The notes: a model not told the origin generated them from the sequence alone. DNA of 64,000 bases from Pseudomonas sp. FP453 (GCF_030687495.1 NZ_CP117435.1:5646501-5710500), one strand, 5' to 3'. Shown: positions 52,611 through 61,833, counted from the stretch's first letter. Numbers and translations are program-made.

Positions 52611-52645
52611 TAGGTTTACGCCGGCTCCCGGGACCTAGACTTACG
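52611..52645 (+). promoter_or_regulatory. Direct repeats before the CBS/DUF294 gene
   Basis: TAGGTTTACG (52611-52620) and TAGACTTACG (52636-52645) are offset by 25 bases, 33-67 bases upstream of the start. Two helical turns plus suggests a dimeric activator on one face of the DNA. Confidence 0.45.
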
Positions 52646-52677
52646 TCCAATGGGCACCCGCCCCGCAGGAGCCGACC

Positions 52678-54639
52678 ATGCAGGACGATAACGACAATAA
52701 AATTGCGGTCACTGTTATGAGTAAAGCTGATGCCTTCGCCCAGGCGGGGAAAACTGCTGTGTTGCAGAACATTCACGGCACCTTGCAGTTCCTGCAGCGC
52801 TTCCCGCCGTTCAACCAGATGGAAAACGCGCATGTGGCGTTTCTGGTGGAACAGTGCCAATTGCGCTTCTTTGGCCCCGGCGAGAGCATCCTCAAGCCGT
52901 CGGGCGGGCCCGTCGAACACTTTTATATCGTCAAGCAGGGCCGTGTGGTCGGCGAACGGCCGGACTCGGCCGAGACCACCTTCGAAATCGCCACCGGCGA
53001 ATGTTTCCCCCTCGCCGCGCTGTTGGGCGAGCGCGCCACCCGCACCGAACATAAAGCCGCTGAGGACACTTTCTGCCTGCAGCTGAACAAGCCGGCGTTT
53101 ATCAAACTGTTTGCCCTTTCCAGCCCGTTCCGAGACTTTGCCCTACGCGGCGTGAGCAGCCTGCTGGACCAGGTCAACCAGCAGGTCCAGCAAAAAGCCG
53201 TGGAGACCCTCGGCACCCAATACTCCCTGAACACCCGCCTCGGCGAGTTGGCCATGCGCCACCCGGTGACGTGCAGCCCAGCCACACCGCTGCGCGAGGC
53301 GGTGACGCTGATGCATGAGCAACAGGTCGGCAGCATTGTGATCGTTGACGAGCACAAGGCGCCCCTGGGGATTTTCACCCTGCGCGACCTACGGCACGTG
53401 GTCGCGGACGGTGTCAGCGATTTCAGCCAGGCCATCGCCGGCCACATGACCCAGGCACCGTTCTACCTGACCCCGGACCACAGCGCCTTCGACGCAGCCA
53501 TCGCCATGACCGAGCGGCATATCGCCCACGTCTGCCTGGTCAAGGATCAGCGATTGTGTGGCGTGGTGTCCGAGCGCGACCTGTTTTCCCTGCAACGGGT
53601 GGACCTGGTGCACCTGGCCCGCACCATCCGCAACGCGCCCCGGGTGGACAACCTGGTGGCGATCCGCGGCGAAATCGGCCAGTTGGTCGAGCGCATGCTC
53701 GCCCATGGCGCGTCGTCCACCCAGATCACCCACATCATTACCCTGCTCAACGATCACACCGTGTGCCGGGTCATCGAGCTGACCCTCGCGGAAAAAGGCG
53801 ACCCCGGCGTGCCGTTCAGCTGGCTGTGTTTCGGCAGCGAAGGCCGCCGCGAACAGACGCTGTACACCGACCAGGACAACGGCATCCTGTTCGACGCCAA
53901 GGACGCCGCCGAAGCCGCGTCTATCCGCGCCCTGCTGTTGCCCTTGGCGCAGCAGATCAACCAAAGCCTGGCGCTGTGCGGGTTCAGCCTGTGCAAGGGC
54001 AATATCATGGCCGGCAACCCCGAGCTGTGCCTGTCGCGGGCCGAATGGGCGCGGCGTTTTGCAGCGTTTATCCGCGAGGCCACGCCGGAGAATCTGCTGG
54101 GTTCGAGCATCTATTTCGACCTGCGCGTGGTGTGGGGCGATGAACGCGGCTGTGAGCAGCTGCGCCAGGGCATTCTTGATCAGGTCGCGGATAACCGGCT
54201 GTTCCAGCGCATGCTCGCAGAGAACGCCTTGCGCCAGCGCCCGCCCGTAGGACGTTTCCGCGAGTTTGTGCTGTCGCGTAAAGGCAGCGAAAAGGCCACG
54301 CTGGACCTCAAGGTGCAGGGCCTCACGCCTTTCGTCGACGGTGCACGCCTGCTGGCGCTGGCCAATGGCATCCACACCAACAACACCCTGGAGCGCCTGC
54401 GCCAGTTGGTGGTCAAGGAAGTCATCGAGCCGCTGGACGGCGCCGCCTATGAAGAGGCGTATCACTTTATCCAGCAAACCCGCATGCAACAGCATCAGTT
54501 GCAGACCCGGGAAAACCAGCCCTACTCCAACCGCGTCGATCCCGACAGCCTCAACCACCTCGACCGGCGCATCCTGCGCGAATCCCTGCGCCAGGCCCAG
54601 CGCCTGCAAAGCAGCCTGACGTTGCGGTATCAGCTGTGA
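52678..54639 (+). CDS. cNMP-binding, CBS and DUF294 nucleotidyltransferase-like protein
   Basis: About 653 residues. Order: cyclic-nucleotide-binding-like domain (about 30-150), two CBS repeats (about 200-310), DUF294 putative nucleotidyltransferase domain (GSEGRREQTLYTDQDNG, about 385-400, with the GS and DxD features of pol-beta-like enzymes) and a C-terminal substrate-binding domain. Likely a cytoplasmic sensor of nucleotides or energy state acting on a protein partner, like GlnD-type regulators; target unknown. AGGAG is well placed for ATG 52678. In tandem with the exonuclease gene. Confidence 0.88.
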   Translation: MQDDNDNKIAVTVMSKADAFAQAGKTAVLQNIHGTLQFLQRFPPFNQMENAHVAFLVEQCQLRFFGPGESILKPSGGPVEHFYIVKQGRVVGERPDSAETTFEIATGECFPLAALLGERATRTEHKAAEDTFCLQLNKPAFIKLFALSSPFRDFALRGVSSLLDQVNQQVQQKAVETLGTQYSLNTRLGELAMRHPVTCSPATPLREAVTLMHEQQVGSIVIVDEHKAPLGIFTLRDLRHVVADGVSDFSQAIAGHMTQAPFYLTPDHSAFDAAIAMTERHIAHVCLVKDQRLCGVVSERDLFSLQRVDLVHLARTIRNAPRVDNLVAIRGEIGQLVERMLAHGASSTQITHIITLLNDHTVCRVIELTLAEKGDPGVPFSWLCFGSEGRREQTLYTDQDNGILFDAKDAAEAASIRALLLPLAQQINQSLALCGFSLCKGNIMAGNPELCLSRAEWARRFAAFIREATPENLLGSSIYFDLRVVWGDERGCEQLRQGILDQVADNRLFQRMLAENALRQRPPVGRFREFVLSRKGSEKATLDLKVQGLTPFVDGARLLALANGIHTNNTLERLRQLVVKEVIEPLDGAAYEEAYHFIQQTRMQQHQLQTRENQPYSNRVDPDSLNHLDRRILRESLRQAQRLQSSLTLRYQL

Positions 54640-55343
54640 GCCTATTCAGCTGGTTGCGTGCGAAAAAACCACGGCTCGACACCCCGCAACAGCAACGTCT
54701 GGCGCAGTTGCCCACGCCTGCCGCACTAGGAACTGGCACCTTGCGCAGCCAGCGCTGGGTGGTCCTGGACCTGGAAACCAGCGGCCTGAACCTCAACCGC
54801 GACCAGGTGCTGTCTATCGGCGCGGTGGTGATCGAAGACGGCGCGGTGGATTTCTCGCAGATGTTCGAGCGCACCTTGCAACGGGCCGAAACCAAGCCTG
54901 GCCCCAGCGTATTGATCCACGGCCTCGGCCCCAGCGCGATTGCGGCCGGCAGCGATCCGGTGGAAGCGCTGCTGGACTTCATGGCGTTTGTCGGCGACAG
55001 CCCGCTGCTGGCGTTTCATGCGCCGTTCGATCAACACATGCTGAGCCGGGCGCTCAAGGATAGCCTCGGTTATCGCCTGGCCCACCCGTTCCTGGATGTG
55101 GCCGATATCGCCCCGCTGCTGTGCCCCGAGGCGCATATCCGCGAAGCCGGGCTGGATGACTGGATCAACCATTTCAACCTGCACGTGGGCGAACGCCATC
55201 ACGCCAGCGCCGACGCCCTGGCCACGGCCGAGCTGATGCTGATCCTGTTCAGCCGCGCGCGCCAGCAGCACATCGACACGCCGCAAGCGCTGCACGAGCG
55301 TTTGAGCCAATGGAAACGGCGTAAACAGACGCCATCGTTTTAA
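54636..55343 (+). CDS. DnaQ-like 3'-5' exonuclease
   Basis: A 235-residue DEDD-superfamily exonuclease related to DNA polymerase III epsilon. Exo I motif VVLDLETSGLN, Exo II FHAPFDQHMLSRAL, and Exo III HHASADALATAEL are visible, with the DEDDh histidine. GTG 54636 overlaps the stop of the preceding gene, so the two are co-translated; the same pairing occurs in other pseudomonads next to acetate metabolism genes. Confidence 0.9.
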   Translation: MSLFSWLRAKKPRLDTPQQQRLAQLPTPAALGTGTLRSQRWVVLDLETSGLNLNRDQVLSIGAVVIEDGAVDFSQMFERTLQRAETKPGPSVLIHGLGPSAIAAGSDPVEALLDFMAFVGDSPLLAFHAPFDQHMLSRALKDSLGYRLAHPFLDVADIAPLLCPEAHIREAGLDDWINHFNLHVGERHHASADALATAELMLILFSRARQQHIDTPQALHERLSQWKRRKQTPSF

Positions 55344-55396
55344 TAGCATCACCCGACAGACGCCAATTGCGCCCACCCGACGCCTCTGACACAATC

Positions 55397-55414
55397 GCGA
55401 ATAATTCTCGTTAG
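55397..55414 (+). promoter_or_regulatory. Candidate Fur box before the ECF sigma gene
   Basis: AT-rich stretch GCGAATAATTCTCGTTAG about 30-45 bases before the ECF sigma start resembles half of the Fur consensus. The word ATTCTCGTT (55404-55412) recurs upstream of the TonB receptor (57077-57085). Confidence 0.5.
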
Positions 55415-55443
55415 TTTAAACGTTTTGTTTGCCAGGTGATGCC

Positions 55444-55962
55444 TTGTCGTCGATCCAGAACCCACACAGTGAGCTTGTTGGCGCGTTGTACCGCGACCAT
55501 CGTGGCTGGCTGTTGGCCTGGCTACGACGCAACGTGGCGTGCCCGAGCCGCGCCGAAGACCTGAGCCAGGACACCTTCATGCGCCTGCTGGGCCGTGACG
55601 AGCTGCGCGAACCCCGCGAACCCCGGGCGTTCCTGGTGGCCATCGCCAAGGGCCTGCTGTTCGACTATTTCCGCCGCGCCGCCCTGGAACAGGCCTATCT
55701 CACCGAACTGATGCTGATCCCGGAAAGCGAACACCCATCACCGGAAGACCAGCAACTGATCCTCGAAGACCTCAAGGCCATCGACCGCCTGCTGGGCAAG
55801 CTGTCGAGCAAGGCCCGCGCCGCCTTCCTCTATAACCGCCTCGACGGCCTGGGCCACGCCGAAATCGCCCAGCGCCTCGGTGTGTCGGTGCCGCGTGTGC
55901 GCCAGTATCTGGCCCAGGGCATTCGCCAGTGCTACATCGCCCTGTATGGCGAGCCGCTGTGA
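55444..55962 (+). CDS. ECF sigma factor, FecI type
   Basis: About 172 residues of a FecI-like extracytoplasmic-function sigma factor with sigma-70 regions 2 (SRAEDLSQDTFMRLLG) and 4 (LGHAEIAQRLGVSVPRVRQYL). TTG 55444 has AGGTGA 4 bases upstream; TTG 55429 is the alternative. Co-transcribed with a FecR-type anti-sigma regulator and upstream of a ferrichrome-type TonB receptor, so it probably drives that receptor gene. The set resembles P. aeruginosa fiuI-fiuR-fiuA. Confidence 0.9.
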   Translation: MSSIQNPHSELVGALYRDHRGWLLAWLRRNVACPSRAEDLSQDTFMRLLGRDELREPREPRAFLVAIAKGLLFDYFRRAALEQAYLTELMLIPESEHPSPEDQQLILEDLKAIDRLLGKLSSKARAAFLYNRLDGLGHAEIAQRLGVSVPRVRQYLAQGIRQCYIALYGEPL

Positions 55963-56927
55963 GCGTGATCAGCTCCAAACCGGTGTCGGCCCGGGTGCTG
56001 GATGCGGCGATTGCCTGGCAACTGTCCCTCGATTCCGGGGATGGCAGCCCGGTGGAGCGCGAAGAGTTCGACAAATGGCTGGCCAGCGACGAAGAACACG
56101 CCCGCGCCTGGCGCCAACTGGGCATGCTCGACCAGCGTTTCAGCGCGGCTTCGGGCCCGGCACGGGCGGCGTTGTTGCAGTCCCGCGAGGGCATTCGCCA
56201 GCGGGTGCGCAAGCTTGGTAGTGGCTTGGCGAGCATCGCCGTGGTGATTGGCCTCGCGTTGTTTGCCGGGGAACGCTATGTGCCGATCCACTACTGGCTG
56301 GCCGACCAACGCACCGCCACCGGCGAGCAGCGCACGCTGAAACTGGCGGACGGCACCCTGATCAACCTCAACACCCACAGCGCCATCGACGTGCGCTTCG
56401 ATGAAAAACGCCGGCTGATCGTGTTGCAGGAGGGCGAAATCCTCGTCGAGACCGGCCACAACGACGCGCGGCCGTTCTATGTGCAGACCCGCGACGGCAG
56501 CCTGCGGGCGCTGGGCACGCGGTTTATCGTCAGGCGCGAAGACGACGCCACGCGCTTGAGCGTGCTGCAATCGGCGGTCGGCGCCCAGCCCGAGGCGTTG
56601 CCGCAGGAACAGATCTTCAAGGAAGGCCAGCAGGTGCTGATGCGCAGCGATGGCCTGGGCCCGACGCTGGCCGTGACGCCCGCCACCGACGCGTGGACGC
56701 GCGGCATGCTGGTGGTGGACAACGCGCGCCTGGGGGATGTGGTGGCGGAACTGGCGCGCTACCGCACCGGGCACCTGGGTGTGGATAAGAATGTGGCGGA
56801 CCTGCGCATTACCGGCAGCTTCCCGCTGCATGACACGACCCTGGCGCTGAATGCGCTGCTGCCGACATTGCCGGTGCAGATCGAGCAGCATACGCCGTGG
56901 TGGGTGACTGTCGGCGCCAAGCCTTAG
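55959..56927 (+). CDS. FecR family anti-sigma/signal-transduction protein
   Basis: About 322 residues: N-terminal DUF4880 segment (about 10-55) that binds the sigma factor, one transmembrane helix (about 88-108, IAVVIGLALFAG), and a periplasmic FecR domain (about 115-320). GTG 55959 overlaps the sigma stop (GTGA). It carries the signal from the receptor's N-terminal domain across the inner membrane. Confidence 0.92.
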   Translation: MSVISSKPVSARVLDAAIAWQLSLDSGDGSPVEREEFDKWLASDEEHARAWRQLGMLDQRFSAASGPARAALLQSREGIRQRVRKLGSGLASIAVVIGLALFAGERYVPIHYWLADQRTATGEQRTLKLADGTLINLNTHSAIDVRFDEKRRLIVLQEGEILVETGHNDARPFYVQTRDGSLRALGTRFIVRREDDATRLSVLQSAVGAQPEALPQEQIFKEGQQVLMRSDGLGPTLAVTPATDAWTRGMLVVDNARLGDVVAELARYRTGHLGVDKNVADLRITGSFPLHDTTLALNALLPTLPVQIEQHTPWWVTVGAKP

Positions 56928-56952
56928 GTTCTGGGGTGCCTGGGCGATTGCT

Positions 56953-57023
56953 ATCGCAGGCAAGCCAGCTCCCACACTCGACTGTGTTCACAAATCAAAT
57001 GTGGGAGCTGGCTTGCCTGCGAT
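56953..57023. repeat. REPIN between the FecR and receptor genes
   Basis: Inverted REP pair ATCGCAGGCAAGCCAGCTCC ... GGAGCTGGCTTGCCTGCGAT, 25 bp apart, in the FecR-receptor gap. Confidence 0.9.
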
Positions 57024-57130
57024 GAGGCCCTCAAGAACACCCAAAAAATATTTTCACCCAGCCCTATCACTTTTCGATTCTCGTTCGGCACCTAGGCAAT
57101 TGAGAAATATTTCCATTCAGGAGCCGCCCC

Positions 57131-59560
57131 ATGTCCCGCACGCTAGACACCCTGTTGCGCCCCAGCCTGTTAGCCGTGGCCATCGCCCTCAGCGCCCCGC
57201 TGGCCAGCCCGTTGCTGATCGCCGCCGAACAGGCCTCCAGCGTGCGCGCCTACAACCTGCCGGCGGCTCCCCTGGCAAGTACCTTGAACCAGATCGCCAG
57301 CCAGGCGGGCCTGGCGCTGACCCTCAACCCGGCGCTCGCTGCGGGTAAAACCTCGGCTCCGGTCAAAGGCCAGTTCGATGCACAAGGCGCACTGCGCGAG
57401 GCGTTGCGTGGCACGGGCTTGCAGCTGGAGCAGAGCAGCGCCGGGACGTACACGCTGGTGGCGATCCCGGAAGGTGTGGTGGCGTTGCCGGAGACCAATA
57501 TCATTGGCCAAGGCAGCACTGAAAGCGCCTGGGGCCCGGTGGACGGTTATGTCGCAACGCGCACCGCCGCCGGCACCAAGACCGACACCGCCCTGGTCGA
57601 GGCGCCGCGCTCGATTTCCGTCGCCACCCGCCAGCAGATGCAAGACCGCAACGTGCAGAACCTGGATGACGCGGTCAAATACATGCCCGGCATCGTCTCC
57701 GCCAGCTACGGCAGCGACACCCGCTACGACTGGATGCGGGTGCGCGGTTTCGAACCGACCCAGTTCCTCGACGGCCTGCCACTGCCACGCGGCGTGTACG
57801 CCAACCCGAAGGCCGAGACCTGGAACCTCGACCGCCTCGCCCTGCTGCGCGGCCCGGCGTCGTCGGTGTACGGCCAAACGCCACCGGGCGGCCTCCTGGA
57901 CATGGTCAGCCGCCGTCCCAGCGAAGAGTCGAGCCATGCCGTCCAAGTGCAATACGGCAGCGACAACTACCGCCAGATCAACTTCGCCAGCACCGGCAAG
58001 ATCGATGATGAAGGCCAGTTCCTCTACGGCCTCAGCGGCGTGGTACGCGATGCCGGCACCCAGGTCGATCATATCGACAACAAGCGCTACAACATCGCCC
58101 CCAGCCTGACCTGGAACATGGATCCCGACACCAAGCTGACCTTCCTCTCGCAGTTCACCCGCGACGATACCGGCACCACCAGCCAGTTCATGCCGATCCA
58201 GGGCACCAAGATCAAATCGCCGCTGGGCGAAGTGTCCCATCACAAGAACCTCGGCGACCCGGACTACGAGTTCTACGACCGTACCTACTACGCGCTGGGC
58301 TACGCGTTCGAGCACCGTTTCAACGACACGTGGCAGTTCAAGCAGAACCTGCGCTACACCAAGTCGGAGCTGTCGTTCCAGCAACTGACCGTGGGTTCCT
58401 ACGCTTACTCGCCAGCCGATGCGGCGGGCAACGTCAGCCGTTCCACCACCAACGTGGACGAAAACATCGGCCAGTTCGCCGTGGACAACAACTTCCAGGC
58501 CGACTTCGTCACCGGCGACGTGATCCACACCCTGCTGCTGGGCCTGGATCACCAGCGTACCGATACGTCCTACCGTGCGATCTACGGCACCGCCTCGGGG
58601 ACCAACATCTTCAACCCGATCAATACTACGCCGACAGTACGCCCGACCGACGTCCGGCCGTTCTACGACTACAACCAGAAAACCGTGCAGACCGGCCTCT
58701 ACGTACAAGACCAGATGGCCCTGGACAAATGGCGCCTGACCCTGGGCGGGCGTGAAGACTGGGTGCATCAGGCCACCACTTACTTCAACGACAGCGATGC
58801 AACCAACACCGACCGCGTCAAACACTTCAGCGGCAACGCGGCGCTGAGCTATGTGTTTGATTCGGGCTTCGTACCGTACTTGTCCTACGCCGAATCGTTC
58901 CAGCCAGCGAGCAACGCCGATACCAGTGCGTCCAAGACGTTTAAACCGACCGAAGGCAAACAGTGGGAAATGGGCGTCAAGTATCAGCCGCCCGGCTCCA
59001 ACACGTTGTTGACGGCAGCGGTCTACGACCTGACCCAGAAGAATGTGCAAGTCACTACCCTCGGCGCCGGCAACCAGCAAATCAACAGCCAGACCGGCGA
59101 AGTGAAGGTCAAGGGCCTGGAGCTGGAAGCCGTGTCTGACGTGACCGAGAACCTCAAGGTCATCGCCGCCTACACCCTGGCCAAGTCCGAAGTGCAAAAA
59201 GGCATCTACAAAGGCAACCGCCTGACCTTGATGCCCAACCAGCAAGCCTCGCTGTGGACTGACTACACCTGGCACACCGGCCCGCTCGATGGTTTCGGCA
59301 TCGGCTTCGGCGCGCGCTACACCGGCAACACCTACGGCGACCAGGCCAACACCTGGCTGGGCAAGGCCAACGCCTATACCGTGTTCGACGGCTCGGTGCA
59401 TTACGACCTCGGCCGCCTGGACACCAGCCTCAAGGGCGCATCGGTGAAGCTCAACGCCACCAACCTGTTCAACAAGGACTACTTGTCGACCTGTGACGCC
59501 AACTACTGCTACTTCGGCGACCAACGCAGCGTCGTCGCCAGTGCCACCTACCAGTGGTAA
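57131..59560 (+). CDS. TonB-dependent siderophore receptor, ferrichrome (FiuA/FhuA) type
   Basis: Outer-membrane receptor of 809 residues: signal peptide (1-32), STN/secretin-TonB N-terminal signalling domain (about 40-115) that talks to FecR, plug domain, and a C-terminal 22-strand barrel ending in ATYQW. The plug carries RVRGFEPTQFLDGLPLP and LLRGPASSVYGQTPPGGLLDM. The ECF sigma and FecR genes upstream fit a ferrichrome or hydroxamate siderophore uptake system. Confidence 0.9.
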   Translation: MSRTLDTLLRPSLLAVAIALSAPLASPLLIAAEQASSVRAYNLPAAPLASTLNQIASQAGLALTLNPALAAGKTSAPVKGQFDAQGALREALRGTGLQLEQSSAGTYTLVAIPEGVVALPETNIIGQGSTESAWGPVDGYVATRTAAGTKTDTALVEAPRSISVATRQQMQDRNVQNLDDAVKYMPGIVSASYGSDTRYDWMRVRGFEPTQFLDGLPLPRGVYANPKAETWNLDRLALLRGPASSVYGQTPPGGLLDMVSRRPSEESSHAVQVQYGSDNYRQINFASTGKIDDEGQFLYGLSGVVRDAGTQVDHIDNKRYNIAPSLTWNMDPDTKLTFLSQFTRDDTGTTSQFMPIQGTKIKSPLGEVSHHKNLGDPDYEFYDRTYYALGYAFEHRFNDTWQFKQNLRYTKSELSFQQLTVGSYAYSPADAAGNVSRSTTNVDENIGQFAVDNNFQADFVTGDVIHTLLLGLDHQRTDTSYRAIYGTASGTNIFNPINTTPTVRPTDVRPFYDYNQKTVQTGLYVQDQMALDKWRLTLGGREDWVHQATTYFNDSDATNTDRVKHFSGNAALSYVFDSGFVPYLSYAESFQPASNADTSASKTFKPTEGKQWEMGVKYQPPGSNTLLTAAVYDLTQKNVQVTTLGAGNQQINSQTGEVKVKGLELEAVSDVTENLKVIAAYTLAKSEVQKGIYKGNRLTLMPNQQASLWTDYTWHTGPLDGFGIGFGARYTGNTYGDQANTWLGKANAYTVFDGSVHYDLGRLDTSLKGASVKLNATNLFNKDYLSTCDANYCYFGDQRSVVASATYQW

Positions 59561-59621
59561 TCGGCTGAGTTAACAACCGGGCCGCCCAATGGGCGGCCTT
59601 GGCATGTCTGAAGGCTGGAAA

Positions 59622-60716
59622 ATGAAAAGCAAAACCATCCGCCGCTGGTCCTTCGTCCACACCTGGACCAGCCTGATCTGCACGGTGTTCCTGCTGCTGC
59701 TCGCCCTCACCGGCCTGCCGCTGGTGTTTCACCACGAGATCGACCACCTGCTGGGCAACGAGCCGCAGCTGGCGCACATGCCTGCCGACACGCCGCAGCT
59801 CAACCTCGAGCAACTGGTGGCCAAGGCCCAGGCCCATCGCCCCGGCGAAGCCATGCAATACCTGGCCTGGGACGAAGACGACGCAAACGGCGTGATTGCA
59901 ATCATGGCGGCTACCGCCGGCACCGAGCCCAACGCGTCCCACACCTTCATGCTGGATGCGCGTACCGGGGATGCGGTGGAGATGCCGTCGGCGAATGGCG
60001 GTTTCACCCTGTTCCTGCTGCGCCTGCATGTGGATATGTTCGCCGGGTTGCCGGGCAAGTTGCTGCTGGCGTTCATGGGCATCTTGTTTGTGCTGGCGAT
60101 CATTTCGGGCACGGTGTTGTACCTGCCGTTCATGCGGCGCTTGAAGTTCGCCACCGTGCGCCAGGACAAATCCACGCGCCTGCGCTGGCTCGACCTGCAC
60201 AACCTGCTCGGCGTGGTCACCCTGACCTGGGCGCTGGTGGTGGGCGTCACGGGTGTGATCAGCGCCTGCGCCGACCTGATCATCGCCGCCTGGCGCCAGG
60301 ACAGCCTCAGCGCCATGATCGAACCGTACGAACACGCGCCGCCGCTGACCCAACGCGCGCCGGCCAGCGAACTGCTGACCATCGCCGCCAAGGCTGCGCC
60401 CGGCATGCGGCCGGACTTTATCGCCTTCCCCGGCACGCGGTTTTCCAGCGAGCATCACTATGCGGTGTTCATGAAAGGCAGCACCCACCTGACCTCGCAC
60501 CTGCTCACGCCGGTGCTGATCGACGCCAGCACCCTGGCCGTCACCGCCATCGCCGAACGGCCGTGGTACATGGACGCCATGGGCATGTCCCAGCCCCTGC
60601 ACTTTGGCGACTATGGCGGCATGCCGATGAAGATCTTGTGGGCGGTGTTGGATGTGCTGACCATCATCGTGTTGGGCAGTGGGGTTTATCTGTGGATCGT
60701 CAGGCGTAAGACATGA
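59622..60716 (+). CDS. PepSY-associated membrane protein
   Basis: About 364 residues with four hydrophobic segments (about 14-34, 145-165, 200-222 and 335-355) and PepSY-type sequence between them, as in proteins that accompany iron-siderophore receptors and may reduce iron in the periplasm. The histidines in HHEIDH and RLHVDMF could be haem ligands. ATG 59622 is chosen at the usual MKSKTIRRW start; ATG 59604 is possible. Directly downstream of the receptor gene. Confidence 0.88.
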   Translation: MKSKTIRRWSFVHTWTSLICTVFLLLLALTGLPLVFHHEIDHLLGNEPQLAHMPADTPQLNLEQLVAKAQAHRPGEAMQYLAWDEDDANGVIAIMAATAGTEPNASHTFMLDARTGDAVEMPSANGGFTLFLLRLHVDMFAGLPGKLLLAFMGILFVLAIISGTVLYLPFMRRLKFATVRQDKSTRLRWLDLHNLLGVVTLTWALVVGVTGVISACADLIIAAWRQDSLSAMIEPYEHAPPLTQRAPASELLTIAAKAAPGMRPDFIAFPGTRFSSEHHYAVFMKGSTHLTSHLLTPVLIDASTLAVTAIAERPWYMDAMGMSQPLHFGDYGGMPMKILWAVLDVLTIIVLGSGVYLWIVRRKT

Positions 60717-60895
60717 AGCCAAGGCAATCGAGTTTCTGGAAGGTGTTTGCGATTCCGCTGGGGATTGGTTTGCTCAGTGCCGCCGGTTTGTTTGCGGCGT
60801 TGCTGGGGGACGGGTGGTGGGATTCGTTGAGTTGGGTGGGGTTGGGGGTGCCGGCGGTGATTGGTGTTTGGGGGTTGTTTAAGCGGCGGGGCTGA
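60713..60895 (+). CDS. Small membrane protein
   Basis: Sixty residues with two hydrophobic helices (about 9-30 and 38-54), basic ends (MKPRQ..., FKRRG). Its ATG overlaps the stop of the PepSY gene, so it belongs to the same operon. Function unknown; a small partner of the PepSY protein is plausible. The base composition shifts to very G-rich runs at the end. Confidence 0.7.
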   Translation: MKPRQSSFWKVFAIPLGIGLLSAAGLFAALLGDGWWDSLSWVGLGVPAVIGVWGLFKRRG

Positions 60896-60902
60896 GGGCG
60901 TT

Positions 60903-60974
60903 ATCGCAGGCAAGCCAGCTCCCACAGGTTGATGTGTGAACACGGTCAACTGTGGGAGCGGGCTTGCCCGCGAT
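60903..60974. repeat. REPIN after the iron operon
   Basis: Inverted REP pair with one variant arm (GGGAGCGGGCTTGCCCGCGA), just downstream of the small membrane protein gene. Confidence 0.88.
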
Positions 60975-61035
60975 GAGGCCTTCAAAAACACCACCAATGC
61001 CTCTAGGCTAGCCGCTGCCATCTTGAGGAATGCCC

Positions 61036-61659
61036 ATGCCCACCATGACCCTGTTCCACAACCCCGCCTCCCCCTTCGTGCGCAAAGTCCGCGTGCTGCT
61101 GCTCGAAACCGGCCAGCAGGACCGCGTGGCCCTGCAAGCGACACTGCCGACGCCGATCCAGCCCGACCAGCACGTGCTGCAAGGCAACCCGGTGGGCAAG
61201 ATCCCGGCCCTGCGCCTGGCCGACGGTTCGGTGTTGCACGACAGCCGGGTGATCCTCGATTACCTTGATCACCAGCACGTCGGCAACCCGCTGATCCCCC
61301 GCGACGGCTCGGCGCGCTGGCGCCGCCTGACCCTGGCGTCGATGGCCGACGGCATCATGGATGCCGCCGTGCTGGTGCGCTACGAGACCGCCATGCGCCC
61401 GGTGGAGAAACATTGGGACCAGTGGCTGGATGAGCAACGCAACAAGATCCGTCGCAGTGTCGCCGAGTTGGAAGCGGACGCGATTGCGGAGTTGGCCAGC
61501 CATTTCGATATTGCTGCGATCAGTGTGGCGTGTGCCTTGGGTTACCTGGATTTCCGCCATCCGGACCTGCAATGGCGCCTCGATAACCCGAAGCTTGCCG
61601 CGTGGTACGCCGAGGTCAGCCAGCGCCCTTCGATGCAGCAGACCCAGCCGCCTGCCTGA
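61036..61659 (+). CDS. Glutathione S-transferase family protein
   Basis: About 207 residues: N-terminal thioredoxin-like domain (MTLFHNPASPFVRKVRVLLLE, GKIPALRLADGSVLHDS) and C-terminal helical domain. The Ser in SPFVRKV at the catalytic position and cis-Pro motif IPAL fit bacterial GST families. ATG 61036 has GAGG 7 bases upstream; ATG 61030 is too close to it. Substrate unknown. Confidence 0.9.
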   Translation: MPTMTLFHNPASPFVRKVRVLLLETGQQDRVALQATLPTPIQPDQHVLQGNPVGKIPALRLADGSVLHDSRVILDYLDHQHVGNPLIPRDGSARWRRLTLASMADGIMDAAVLVRYETAMRPVEKHWDQWLDEQRNKIRRSVAELEADAIAELASHFDIAAISVACALGYLDFRHPDLQWRLDNPKLAAWYAEVSQRPSMQQTQPPA

Positions 61660-61676
61660 AGCTCACCGCTGCCCAC

Positions 61677-61765
61677 TGTGGGAGCTGGCTTGCCTGCGAT
61701 AGCGGTGGGTCAGCCAAGCAGGTGCAAACTGACAGCCCGCCATCGCAGGCAAGCCAGCTCCCACA
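61677..61765. repeat. REPIN between the GST and creD genes
   Basis: Inverted REP pair TGTGGGAGCTGGCTTGCCTG ... complement, in the gap between convergent GST and creD genes. Confidence 0.9.
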
Positions 61766-61833
61766 TAGTCCCGTGGCGTGGTTGAGGTAGTCGATCATCC
61801 GCGCCTTCATCTGCTGATCTTCCCTTAACCCAA

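Noticed and set aside
57170..59524. 784-codon ORF antisense to the TonB receptor
   Set aside because: Same antisense artefact; no signal peptide or domain, and the plus strand encodes a complete receptor.
37733..61765. Repeated inverted words as a possible CRISPR array
   Set aside because: Copies are tens of kilobases apart, paired head to head and without uniform spacers; they are REPINs.
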